A program made the position numbers and the translations under genes. A model generated the notes under the pieces. It worked only from the letters and a program-made list of their open reading frames with translations. It was not told the origin of the DNA and did not search any database. Positions 17,186 to 25,530 of a stretch of DNA of 64,000 nt are shown one piece after another (the first letter of the stretch is position 1; the number at the start of each line of letters is the position of its first letter). The stretch comes from Chryseobacterium sp. FH2. GTDB taxonomy: Bacteria > Bacteroidota > Bacteroidia > Flavobacteriales > Weeksellaceae. The stretch spans positions 186,001-250,000 of the forward strand of contig NZ_LFNE01000003.1 of the NCBI RefSeq assembly GCF_001045455.1, read 5' to 3'.

Positions 17186-18652
17186 ATGAATAAGAAATAT
17201 ATCATAGCAGCAGCATTTTTAATTTTAGGAGCTGTTAACCAAAGTTGTAGTAATGACTTTATTGATGTGTCACCTACAGAAAAAGTTCCTGAATCTGCAT
17301 TTGGAGAACTATATAATAATAATGAGGGCGCAAACAGTCTAGTAACAGCTATTTATGCTAAATTTTTAGATTGGAATATGAGCACATTTGCTTGGATTGG
17401 TGTGACATCTATCGTTTCTGATGATGCAGATAAAGGTTCTAGTCCTAGCGATTCTGGTTCCGATAAAGATATTTTAGATGCTTTAAATTTTACAGCCGCA
17501 ACTCCTTCATTTAAAGAGTTGTTTGCTTCTAATTATCAAGGAATTAATAGATGTAATCAAGCCTTAAAGTATCTTCCTCAATTGGATAAAGCTGATCCAG
17601 AATTACGCAAAAGATTAGTGGGAGAAGCTAAATTTTTGAGAGCTTTTATGTATTTTACTTTGGTTAGATCTTTTGGAGGTGTACCATTAGTAGATCATGT
17701 TCCTGTAACTGGGGTTGAAGCTGATAAAGTAATGACGCTTACAAGAAAAAGTAAAGAAGAAATTTACGCTTTCATTGAGCAAGATCTTAAAGATGCAATA
17801 GAAGCACTTCCTAATAAATCTGCTTATGGTGGAAGTGATGTAGGTAGAGCGTCTGTTGGAGCTGCTCATGCTTTATTAGCAAAAGTTTATTTATATCAGA
17901 AAAAATGGCAATTAGCTGTAGATGAATGTAATTTAGTATCAGGTTATTCATTAACTCCTAATTTCCAAGATATTTATAAAGTTTCAGGAGAAAATAATGC
18001 AGAATCCGTATTTGAAATCAATGGTACAGGAGGAACGGCAGGAAGAGCAATTCAACAATATAGTCAAGTACAGGGAGCCAGAGGAACTACAGGCTGGGGC
18101 TGGGGATTTGCAACTCCAACTCAAAGTTTATATGATGCTTATTCTGCAACAGATACGAGGAGAGACGCTACAATTATCCATAGAGATATGACTTTATATG
18201 ATGGATATTATGTAGGTCCTAACACTGAAAACAAATTTTATAATTATAAAGCATATTCTTCAAGTTACAGAGACCAGGCATCTACAGACGTAAACATTCG
18301 CTATTTAAGATATGCAGAGGTTCTTTTAATGAAAGCTGAAGCAATGAATGAACTAGGTCAAACTTCTGGAGCAATTCCTTTCTTAAATGAAGTAAGAAAC
18401 AGAGCAAATATCGGAAATACTCCGGCTGTTTCTCAAGCAGATGTAAGAGCAGATATCTGGGAGCAAAGAAGACTGGAACTGGCTTTTGAACACGACAGAT
18501 GGTTCGATTTAGTAAGGACAGGCCAGGCTCAGGCTGCAATGGCTGCTGATGGTGGAAAAGTTTTCAAGGTAGGAACTCATGAGGTATTTCCTCTTCCGCA
18601 AGACTTTATCATGGAAGCCGGCGGATTATCAGCTCAAAACCCAGGTTATTAA
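17186..18652 (+). CDS. SusD/RagB family nutrient-binding outer membrane lipoprotein
   Basis: The surface lipoprotein that forms the lid on the SusC transporter and binds the glycan. The signal peptide ends in a lipobox at Cys21 (VNQSC). The mature protein has the family's N-terminal segment (DVSPTEKVPESAF) and TPR-like helices (for example LVGEAKFLRAFMYFTLVR, about residues 145-162). The C-terminal SusD domain carries RYAEVLLMKAEAMNELG (near 372) and the closing FEHDRWFDLVRTGQA and VFPLPQDFI motifs. Length 488 is usual. It follows susC by 3 bases. A clear terminator 18 bases after its stop separates it from the enzyme genes. Confidence 0.95.
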   Translation: MNKKYIIAAAFLILGAVNQSCSNDFIDVSPTEKVPESAFGELYNNNEGANSLVTAIYAKFLDWNMSTFAWIGVTSIVSDDADKGSSPSDSGSDKDILDALNFTAATPSFKELFASNYQGINRCNQALKYLPQLDKADPELRKRLVGEAKFLRAFMYFTLVRSFGGVPLVDHVPVTGVEADKVMTLTRKSKEEIYAFIEQDLKDAIEALPNKSAYGGSDVGRASVGAAHALLAKVYLYQKKWQLAVDECNLVSGYSLTPNFQDIYKVSGENNAESVFEINGTGGTAGRAIQQYSQVQGARGTTGWGWGFATPTQSLYDAYSATDTRRDATIIHRDMTLYDGYYVGPNTENKFYNYKAYSSSYRDQASTDVNIRYLRYAEVLLMKAEAMNELGQTSGAIPFLNEVRNRANIGNTPAVSQADVRADIWEQRRLELAFEHDRWFDLVRTGQAQAAMAADGGKVFKVGTHEVFPLPQDFIMEAGGLSAQNPGY

Positions 18653-18670
18653 GATTTAATCATAAACTTT

Positions 18671-18700
18671 AGAGGAGAATGAAAGTTCTCCTCTTCTTTT
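18671..18700 (+). terminator. Terminator inside the polysaccharide locus, after susD
   Basis: AGAGGAGAA (18671-18679) pairs perfectly with TTCTCCTCT (18686-18694) across a 6-base loop and is followed by TCTTTT. It lies between the transporter genes and the enzyme genes, so it could reduce read-through and lower enzyme expression relative to SusC/D. Confidence 0.65.
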
Positions 18701-18728
18701 AGGGATGAATTTTAAAAATATTTGAATT

Positions 18729-20117
18729 ATGAAAAGGATAGTACTATCAATTGCGGCGGTGTCACTATTTACCGTTTCTTGCAAAAATTCTCAAAATGCG
18801 ATGCAGGAAGTTTCTCAAAAAGAAATAGTAAAAAGCAATATTACAGACGAACAATTAATGGATAAAGTTCAGAAAGATGCTTTAAAATATTTTTGGGATT
18901 ACGCAGAACCGCACTCAATGTTAGGAAGGGAGCGTTATCACGAAGACAATATTTATCCTGATAATGATAAACACGTTGTAACAACAGGAGGTTCTGGATT
19001 TGGTTTAGCTACAATTCTTGTGGGAGTGGAAAGAGGATTTGTTCCTAGAAAAGATGCGGTGAAAAGACTGACAGCCATGATGGGCTTCTTAGCAAAAGCG
19101 GATCGTCATAAAGGGGCTTGGTCACATTGGATCAATGGAGAAACAGGGAAAACTGTTCCATTTGGAAAAAAAGATAATGGTGGAGATTTGGTAGAAACCG
19201 CATTTTTGACTTCAGGGATTTTGATGGTTCGTGAATATTTCAAAAATGGAAATGCAGAAGAAAAAGCTCTTGCTAAAAAATGTGACGAGCTTTGGAAAGG
19301 AATTCAATGGAACTGGTATACAAAAGGTGGAGAAAAAGTTCTTTATTGGCATTGGTCACCGGAATATCAATGGGAAATGAATTTTCCTTTGGAAGGTTAT
19401 AATGAATGCTTAATCACTTATATTTTAGCCGCTTCATCACCAACGTATCCAATTGATGCCGAGACTTATTACAAAGGCTGGACAAGAAATGGATCTTACC
19501 TTTCCGATAAAGAAAAATATGGACTTCCAATGTATGTAAAACATAATGGAGCAGAGGAATATGGAGGGCCGTTATTTTGGGCTCATTACTCATACATCGG
19601 TTTAGATCCAACGAACTTATCTGATAAGTTAATCAAAAATTACTTTGATTTAAATAAAAATCAAGTACTTATTGACTACAAATACTGCGTTGAAAATCCA
19701 AAAGGATGGAAAGGTTATGGTCCAGACTATTGGGGGTTGACGGCTAGTTACTCAAGAAACGAGAACGGAAGTGTTGGTTACAATGCTCACTTTCCACAAA
19801 ATGATCACGGAGTAATCACCCCAACTGCGGCTTTAAGCAGTTTTCCGTACTCGCCAAAAGAATCTATGGATTTTCTGAGATTTATTTATACTCAAAAACC
19901 CGAATTTATTGGTTCTGCAGGACCTTACGATGCAACTTCAATCAATTATAATAATTGGACAACTCCAAGATATTTGGCAATCGATCAGGGAACAATTGCT
20001 CCGATGATTGAAAATTACAGAACAGGGTTTTTATGGAAATTATTCATGAATGCTCCTGAAATTCAGCAAGGATTAAAGAAACTAAGCTTCAAATCTGAAA
20101 AGTATAATATTAATTAA
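18729..20117 (+). CDS. Glucoamylase-like family lipoprotein, probable GH144 endo-beta-1,2-glucanase
   Basis: A 462-residue lipoprotein (lipobox TVSC, Cys18) with an (alpha/alpha)6 barrel of the family often named glucoamylase-like (PF10091 type). The characterised bacterial members form GH144, endo-beta-1,2-glucanases from Bacteroidetes. Visible marks are the opening DALKYFWDYAEP (about residues 50-61), GFGLATILVGVERGF, GGDLVETAFLTSGIL, YGPDYWGLTAS and IDQGTIAPMIENYRTGFLW. Acidic residues in the ETAFL and YGPDYWG regions are candidates for catalysis, but I cannot assign them with certainty. The surface or periplasmic location suits a first cut of the glycan before SusCD uptake. GH144 membership is inferred from overall pattern and from its GH3 neighbour. 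Confidence 0.82.
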   Translation: MKRIVLSIAAVSLFTVSCKNSQNAMQEVSQKEIVKSNITDEQLMDKVQKDALKYFWDYAEPHSMLGRERYHEDNIYPDNDKHVVTTGGSGFGLATILVGVERGFVPRKDAVKRLTAMMGFLAKADRHKGAWSHWINGETGKTVPFGKKDNGGDLVETAFLTSGILMVREYFKNGNAEEKALAKKCDELWKGIQWNWYTKGGEKVLYWHWSPEYQWEMNFPLEGYNECLITYILAASSPTYPIDAETYYKGWTRNGSYLSDKEKYGLPMYVKHNGAEEYGGPLFWAHYSYIGLDPTNLSDKLIKNYFDLNKNQVLIDYKYCVENPKGWKGYGPDYWGLTASYSRNENGSVGYNAHFPQNDHGVITPTAALSSFPYSPKESMDFLRFIYTQKPEFIGSAGPYDATSINYNNWTTPRYLAIDQGTIAPMIENYRTGFLWKLFMNAPEIQQGLKKLSFKSEKYNIN

Positions 20118-20127
20118 TATTTTTTTT

Positions 20128-20222
20128 AGGAGCTATTTCCCGCTTTCCGCTGTATCTTTTTTGTTACGGCCTGCGCTTTGCTCCGGCCGCAACAAAAAAG
20201 GATGCCGCTTCAATCGGGGCTA
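20128..20222. repeat. REP-like extragenic palindrome
   Basis: A 95-base GC-richer element. The inner arms are 20154-20171 and 20185-20203 (ATCTTTTTTGTTACGGCC against its near-complement, one bulge and one mismatch), with a 13-base loop. The outer flanks (AGCTATTTCCCGC and ATCGGGGCTAA) are also imperfectly complementary. Similar palindromes are, as I recall, dispersed in many copies in Chryseobacterium genomes. Only this copy is in the window. It separates the glucanase and hydrolase genes. Confidence 0.6.
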
Positions 20223-20269
20223 ATAAAATAATCCATACAACTAAAGCCAAACAAAACCTAAATATTAAA

Positions 20270-20977
20270 ATGAAATTAAAACCAAGCCATTTACCCCTTT
20301 TACTTCTGCCATTTTCATTGAGTTTACAAGCTCAGGAAATCAAGGCAGAATTAAACAAAGAAATTAAAAGACAGGAAAAAATTTCCTATGTTCTCGATTA
20401 TCCTCAAAAAGTAAAAGGCAATGTTCCTTTAATCATATTTCTTCACGGTTCGGGAGAAAGAGGAAATAACCTGGAAGCCGTAAAAGCGCACAGCCCTTTC
20501 ACGTATAAAAATCTGATTAAGGAACCTGTTGCAATTTTAGCGCCTCAATGTCCTGAAAATACTTGGTGGGATACGGTTACCGTTTATAATTTGATTAAAG
20601 AAATTCAGAAAAAATATAAGATCGATGCTTCCAGAATTTATCTCACAGGACTCTCAATGGGAGGCTGGGGAACATTAAAGCTGGCAATGGAGCATCCTGA
20701 AATGTTTGCTGCCGTGGTTTCAGTTTGTGCACCTACTGACAGGGTTATGTATGCGAATATTGATCAATATAAAGATTTAAACATGAAAATTTTTCATGGC
20801 GGAATGGATGATGTAGTTTTACCGGAAAATGCATTTAATTTTTACCAAAAACTTCATCCTGTAAATCCAGCCGCAGAATTGACGGTTTTTCCAAATGATA
20901 ATCATAATTCATGGGATTCAGCTTATTCAAATCCTGCATTATATGAATGGATGTTGTCTAAGAGGAAAGAAAAATAG
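20270..20977 (+). CDS. Secreted alpha/beta hydrolase, carboxylesterase or PHB-depolymerase-like
   Basis: A 235-residue exported alpha/beta hydrolase with a signal peptide ending near residue 21 (LQAQ). The oxyanion-hole segment IIFLHGSGERG lies at residues 59-69. The nucleophile elbow GLSMGGWG (Ser near residue 131) is of the GxSxG type. The acid (DDVV near residue 182) and the His (DNHNSW near 221) complete a plausible catalytic triad. The family is annotated as prolyl oligopeptidase-like or phospholipase/carboxylesterase. Lying between GH144 and GH3 genes, it may remove acyl or other ester groups from the glycan, an inference from context. Confidence 0.83.
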   Translation: MKLKPSHLPLLLLPFSLSLQAQEIKAELNKEIKRQEKISYVLDYPQKVKGNVPLIIFLHGSGERGNNLEAVKAHSPFTYKNLIKEPVAILAPQCPENTWWDTVTVYNLIKEIQKKYKIDASRIYLTGLSMGGWGTLKLAMEHPEMFAAVVSVCAPTDRVMYANIDQYKDLNMKIFHGGMDDVVLPENAFNFYQKLHPVNPAAELTVFPNDNHNSWDSAYSNPALYEWMLSKRKEK

Positions 20978-21041
20978 TCAATTTTGCATCTAGCCAGAAA
21001 TTAAAATAAAACAGAACTATAATTTGTAAGAAGATAGATTT

Positions 21042-23369
21042 ATGAAAAAGTTAATTGTAATTGCAACTTTAGCCCTTGCGCCGGTATTTTCGGCACAGGA
21101 AATGGTAACCAAACCCGTTCAGTCTTATCAGACGGCTCAGTATCAGGCTAAAAAGAAAGCTTTTGTAGATAATCTTTTGTCGAAAATGACGTTAGATGAA
21201 AAAATCGGGCAGCTGAATTTACCAAGTTCAGGCGATTTTACTACAGGTTTGGCTAAAAGTTCCGATATCGGAAAAAAAGTTGAACAAGGTTTAGTCGGAG
21301 GGCTATTCAATATAAAAGGAGCTGATAAAATCAGAGCCGTTCAAAAAGTTGCCGTTGAAAACAGCCGTTTGAAAATTCCTTTAATTTTCGGAATGGACGT
21401 GATTCACGGTTACGAAACTACTTTCCCGATTCCGTTAGGTTTAGCGGCTTCCTGGGATATGAATTTGGTTCAGCAGTCTGCAAGGGTTGCAGCTAAAGAA
21501 GCTTCTTCTGACGGAATCAACTGGACCTATTCTCCAATGGTGGATATTTCCCGCGAACCAAGATGGGGAAGGGTTTCTGAAGGTTCTGGTGAAGACCCGT
21601 ATTTAGGAAGTGAAATTGCTAAAAACATGGTTTATGGTTATCAGGGAAAAGATTTGTCTATTGGTAACACGATTTTAGCTTGTGTGAAGCACTTTGCGTT
21701 GTATGGAGCTGGCGAAGGAGGCAGAGATTATAACACGGTTGACATGAGCCACGTTAGAATGTTCAACGAATATTTTCCACCTTACAAAGCGGCCGTAGAT
21801 GCCGGAGTAGCTTCTGTGATGGCCTCTTTCAACGAAGTGGACGGGGTTCCTGCAACTGGAAACAGATGGTTACAGACAGAAGTATTAAGAAACAAATGGA
21901 ACTTCAAAGGTTTTGTAGTTACGGATTACACAGGTATCAACGAAATGGTTGACCACGGAATGGGAGACCTTCAACAAGTTTCTGCTCTAGCTTTAAAGGC
22001 GGGGATTGATATGGATATGGTGGGTGAAGGGTTTTTAACAACTTTAAAAAAATCTTTATCCGAAGGAAAAGTTACTCAGGCAGAAATTGATACAGCAGCA
22101 AGAAGAATTCTTGAAGCAAAATATGATTTAGGGTTATTTGATAATCCATATAAGTACGGAGACGCAAAATTAGCGGCAAAAGAAGTTTTCAGTATGGAAA
22201 ACAGAAATATTGCAAGAAACGCTGCAGCTCAGTCGATGGTTTTAATGAAAAATGACAACCAGGTCCTTCCTTTGAAAAATTCAGGGACAGTTGCGGTTAT
22301 CGGACCATTGGTGAACAATTCACTAAACATGGCTGGAACTTGGAGTGTTGCTGCTAAACATGAGAAAGCGGTTAATGTAATGCAAGGCCTTCAGGCGAAT
22401 TATGGGAAGAACGTGAAATTCCTTTCTGCTAAAGGAGCAAATATCGATTATGATGCAAAATTAGAGGATATCTACGCAGCTCACGGTAAGAAAACTGACA
22501 GAGATAGCCGTTCAAAAGAAGAATTGTTAAAAGAAGCAGTTGAGGTTGCCAATAAAGCAGACGTTATTGTTTTAGCTATCGGAGAATCTGCAGAAATGAG
22601 CGGAGAATCTTCTTCAAGAACTGAAATTACGATTCCTCAGTCTCAGGTAGATTTACTGAATGAATTAAAGAAAACCGGAAAGCCAATTGCAATGGTGCTT
22701 TTCACAGGCCGCCCGTTGGCTTTGACAAATGTAAAAGATACTCCTGATGCTATTTTGAACGCTTGGTTCGCAGGTTCAGAGGCTGGAAATGCAATTGCTG
22801 ATGTTCTTTTTGGAAAAGTAAACCCTTCCGGGAAATTGCCGATGACTTTCCCAAGAAGTTTGGGGCAGGTTCCGATTTATTATAATGCTAAAAATACAGG
22901 CCGTCCATTAGATCAGGCTTTAGTTGATAAATGTGAATATCAAAGATTCCGGTCAAATTATATGGATGAGTGTAATACCCCGTTATATCCGTTTGGGTAT
23001 GGATTGAGCTATACGAAATTCAACTATTCTGATATTACGGTTTCTAATGCCAATCCAAAAGGAAATCAGGCAATCCAGGCTTCAGTTACTGTGACGAACT
23101 CTGGAAATTATGATGGAGCCGAGGTTGTGCAGTTATATATCAGAGATATGGTGGGAAGCATCACCAGACCGGTAAAAGAATTAAAAGGATTTCAAAAAGT
23201 GATGTTGAAAAAAGGGGAATCTAAAAAGATTACTTTCGATATCACTCCTGAAAGTTTGAAATTCTACAACGGAGATCTGAAGTATGATTGGGAACCAGGA
23301 GAATTTGATATCATGATCGGTACAAATTCCGAAGATGTGAAACATTCAAAAATCAACTGGACAAAATAA
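21042..23369 (+). CDS. bglX: Glycoside hydrolase family 3 beta-glucosidase (BglX-like)
   Basis: A 775-residue periplasmic exo-acting beta-glucosidase. It has a signal peptide ending at FSAQ (residue 19), a GH3 N-terminal TIM barrel (residues 40-370) and a GH3 C-terminal domain (about 395-640). A fibronectin type III-like domain closes the protein (about 680-765). The catalytic Asp is visible at residue 295 in GFVVTDYTGI. The barrel shows FGMDVIHGYETTFPIPLGLA and the KHFALYGAGEGGRDYN block typical of BglX. It would release glucose from oligosaccharides produced by the upstream glucanase. A strong terminator ends the locus at 23378. Confidence 0.95.
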   Translation: MKKLIVIATLALAPVFSAQEMVTKPVQSYQTAQYQAKKKAFVDNLLSKMTLDEKIGQLNLPSSGDFTTGLAKSSDIGKKVEQGLVGGLFNIKGADKIRAVQKVAVENSRLKIPLIFGMDVIHGYETTFPIPLGLAASWDMNLVQQSARVAAKEASSDGINWTYSPMVDISREPRWGRVSEGSGEDPYLGSEIAKNMVYGYQGKDLSIGNTILACVKHFALYGAGEGGRDYNTVDMSHVRMFNEYFPPYKAAVDAGVASVMASFNEVDGVPATGNRWLQTEVLRNKWNFKGFVVTDYTGINEMVDHGMGDLQQVSALALKAGIDMDMVGEGFLTTLKKSLSEGKVTQAEIDTAARRILEAKYDLGLFDNPYKYGDAKLAAKEVFSMENRNIARNAAAQSMVLMKNDNQVLPLKNSGTVAVIGPLVNNSLNMAGTWSVAAKHEKAVNVMQGLQANYGKNVKFLSAKGANIDYDAKLEDIYAAHGKKTDRDSRSKEELLKEAVEVANKADVIVLAIGESAEMSGESSSRTEITIPQSQVDLLNELKKTGKPIAMVLFTGRPLALTNVKDTPDAILNAWFAGSEAGNAIADVLFGKVNPSGKLPMTFPRSLGQVPIYYNAKNTGRPLDQALVDKCEYQRFRSNYMDECNTPLYPFGYGLSYTKFNYSDITVSNANPKGNQAIQASVTVTNSGNYDGAEVVQLYIRDMVGSITRPVKELKGFQKVMLKKGESKKITFDITPESLKFYNGDLKYDWEPGEFDIMIGTNSEDVKHSKINWTK

Positions 23370-23377
23370 AATTTCAT

Positions 23378-23405
23378 AAGCCACTCGTTTTGAGTGGCTT
23401 TTTTT
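23378..23405 (+). terminator. Terminator of the polysaccharide locus
   Basis: AAGCCACTC (23378-23386) pairs with GAGTGGCTT (23392-23400), loop GTTTT, followed by seven T. Confidence 0.85.
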
Positions 23406-23484
23406 GTATCTTAGAATAATATAAACTTATTACCATGCTTTTGGCATAATTTTTACCAAACTCAAAACTATTAATATTATAAAC

Positions 23485-23886
23485 ATGAAAAAAACTATTT
23501 TATTCAGCGCAATGTTCCTGGGTTCATTGGTTTTCGCACAGAAAGTTGGCGGAGACAGAGATGTTCACGGATGTATCGGATCGGCAGGTTATACCTATTC
23601 ACAAATAAAAAATGATTGTGTAAGGGTTTTTGAACAGAAAATTAAACTAAATGAAGTGAACTCTGATAAAAGTTATACTTCAATGACGGCAGTCATTTTC
23701 AGCAAAAACATGAAAAAAGCTGAAATTTTTATTCCTGATGGAAATGCAAAAAGCATTATCCTTGACAGGCAAGGAAAAGGGAAAATATGGAAAAGTGGCA
23801 GCTATATTAAAGAAACCTATGTTTTAGTTCCCTACAAAAAAACAGGCTACCAAATTAAAAAAGATGATGTTGTAATCTATCAATAA
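23485..23886 (+). CDS. Small secreted protein with a GCIGSAGY motif
   Basis: A 133-residue exported protein with a signal peptide ending at VFAQ (residue 18). The mature N-terminus carries the two-cysteine motif GCIGSAGYTYSQIKNDCVR (residues 29-47). I recall it from small Bacteroidetes secreted proteins, but no function comes with it. The two Cys probably form a disulfide in the periplasm. The rest is a lysine-rich beta domain. It has its own terminator and is not part of the polysaccharide operon. Confidence 0.7.
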   Translation: MKKTILFSAMFLGSLVFAQKVGGDRDVHGCIGSAGYTYSQIKNDCVRVFEQKIKLNEVNSDKSYTSMTAVIFSKNMKKAEIFIPDGNAKSIILDRQGKGKIWKSGSYIKETYVLVPYKKTGYQIKKDDVVIYQ

Positions 23887-23924
23887 AAAGAAAGTCATTC
23901 GAAAGAATGACTTTCTTTTTATTG
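23885..23924 (+). terminator. Strong terminator after the small secreted protein
   Basis: A 16-base perfect stem (23885-23900 with 23905-23920) closed by a GAAA tetraloop. It overlaps the stop codon. Confidence 0.88.
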
Positions 23925-24018
23925 ATAGATTTGCCGTTGCATATAAAAGCGGGATAACATTAAAAATATTTGAGTAAAAATCAATAAAACAGGATTTTTA
24001 TCTCTCGTTTAAAAACCC

Positions 24019-24026
24019 TATTTTTG
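24019..24026 (+). promoter_or_regulatory. Putative -7 element (TATTTTTG) for purB
   Basis: Matches TAnnTTTG, with a T-rich -33 box (TTTT, 23996-23999) exactly 19 bases upstream, and lies 24 bases before the start codon. Confidence 0.5.
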
Positions 24027-24050
24027 CATATCTAAAAAGTAAAAGAAAGA

Positions 24051-25478
24051 ATGAATTCCTACAAAAATCCATTGGAAGAGCGCTACTCCAGTGAAGAAAT
24101 GTTATTTAATTTCTCACATAATAACAAATTCCAGAATTGGAGAAAACTTTGGATTGCTCTTGCTGAAATCGAAAAAGACCTTGGCCTTGAAATAACAGAC
24201 GAGCAAATTGCTGAATTGAAAGCTAATGCTGAAAATATCGATTATGATAAAGCTGCTGAATATGAGAAGAAATTCCGTCACGATGTGATGGCTCACGTTC
24301 ATACGTATGGTGATGTGGCGCCGTCAGCGAAGGGAATTATTCACTTGGGAGCTACTTCGGCTTTTGTAGGAGACAATACAGATTTGATTCAAATCCGTGA
24401 CGGGCTTTTAATTTTAAAGAAAAAGTTGGTCAATGTGATGAAAAATCTTTCTGATTTTGCGATTCAGTATAAAGATTTACCGACTTTAGGGTTTACCCAC
24501 TTCCAGCCGGCTCAGTTGACAACTGTTGGAAAAAGAGCGACACTGTGGTTACAAAGTTTGGTTCTTGACATCGAAGAGCTTGATTTCTTCTTAGAAACAT
24601 TGAGATTCAGAGGCGTAAAAGGAACTACGGGAACTGCTGCGAGTTTTCTTGAACTTTTCAACGGAGATTATTCTAAAGTAAAACACTTAGATAAAGAATT
24701 GTCGAAAAGATTCGGTTTTGAGAAAGTTTTCGGAGTTTCCGGACAGACTTATGACAGAAAAATTGATGCAAAAGTGGTAGCTTTATTGGGAAATATCGCT
24801 CAATCAGCCCATAAATTTACTAACGATTTACGTCTCCTTCAAAATCTTAAAGAAATTGAAGAGCCGTTCGAGAAAAACCAAATCGGTTCATCGGCAATGG
24901 CTTACAAACGTAACCCGATGAGAAGCGAAAGAATTGGAGCATTGGCAAAATACGTGATGTCTTTGACGACAAGTTCTGCAATGGTCGCTTCCACACAATG
25001 GTTTGAAAGAACTTTGGATGATTCTGCCAACAAAAGATTAACCATTCCTCAAGCTTTCTTAGCTGTTGATGCAATCTTATTGATTTGGAATAACATTATG
25101 AACGGAATCGTAGTATATCCAAACAGAATCAACAAGCATATTATGGAAGAGCTTCCTTTTATGGCGACAGAATACATCATTATGGAGGAAGTGAAAGCCG
25201 GTGGCGACCGTCAGGAAATCCACGAGGTAATAAGAGTCCACTCGATGGAAGCGTCTAAAAAAGTAAAAGAGGAAGGTAAAGAAAACGACCTTATCGAAAG
25301 AATTTTAAATGACGATTCATTAAAATTAGATAAGTCAAAATTAAAAGAGGTTCTAGACCCTAAAAACTTTATCGGTTTTGCACCCATTCAGACGGAGGAA
25401 TTCATTGCCAATGAAGTTCAGCCTATTTTGGATGTGAATAGAGATTTGATAGGATTAGAGGCTGACCTTAAAGTATAA
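24051..25478 (+). CDS. purB: Adenylosuccinate lyase
   Basis: Catalyses two steps of purine synthesis: SAICAR to AICAR and adenylosuccinate to AMP, each releasing fumarate. The 475-residue protein belongs to the fumarase/aspartase superfamily. It shows the early block RHDVMAHVHTYGDVAP (residues 75-90), the substrate-binding THFQPAQ (about 150-156), and the family signature GSSAMAYKRNPMRSE near residue 280. The signature contains the mobile catalytic loop Ser. It acts in the cytoplasm as a tetramer. It is followed by a terminator and a WG-repeat gene, then purL, so two purine genes lie close together but are not clearly one operon. Confidence 0.97.
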   Translation: MNSYKNPLEERYSSEEMLFNFSHNNKFQNWRKLWIALAEIEKDLGLEITDEQIAELKANAENIDYDKAAEYEKKFRHDVMAHVHTYGDVAPSAKGIIHLGATSAFVGDNTDLIQIRDGLLILKKKLVNVMKNLSDFAIQYKDLPTLGFTHFQPAQLTTVGKRATLWLQSLVLDIEELDFFLETLRFRGVKGTTGTAASFLELFNGDYSKVKHLDKELSKRFGFEKVFGVSGQTYDRKIDAKVVALLGNIAQSAHKFTNDLRLLQNLKEIEEPFEKNQIGSSAMAYKRNPMRSERIGALAKYVMSLTTSSAMVASTQWFERTLDDSANKRLTIPQAFLAVDAILLIWNNIMNGIVVYPNRINKHIMEELPFMATEYIIMEEVKAGGDRQEIHEVIRVHSMEASKKVKEEGKENDLIERILNDDSLKLDKSKLKEVLDPKNFIGFAPIQTEEFIANEVQPILDVNRDLIGLEADLKV

Positions 25479-25484
25479 TTATCG

Positions 25485-25517
25485 ATATGCAGTCTTTTCG
25501 GCTGCATATTCTATTTT
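25485..25517 (+). terminator. Terminator after purB
   Basis: ATATGCAGTC (25485-25494) pairs with GGCTGCATAT (25500-25509), with one G-T pair, followed by TCTATTTTT. Confidence 0.65.
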
Positions 25518-25530
25518 TAACCCAGTTACC

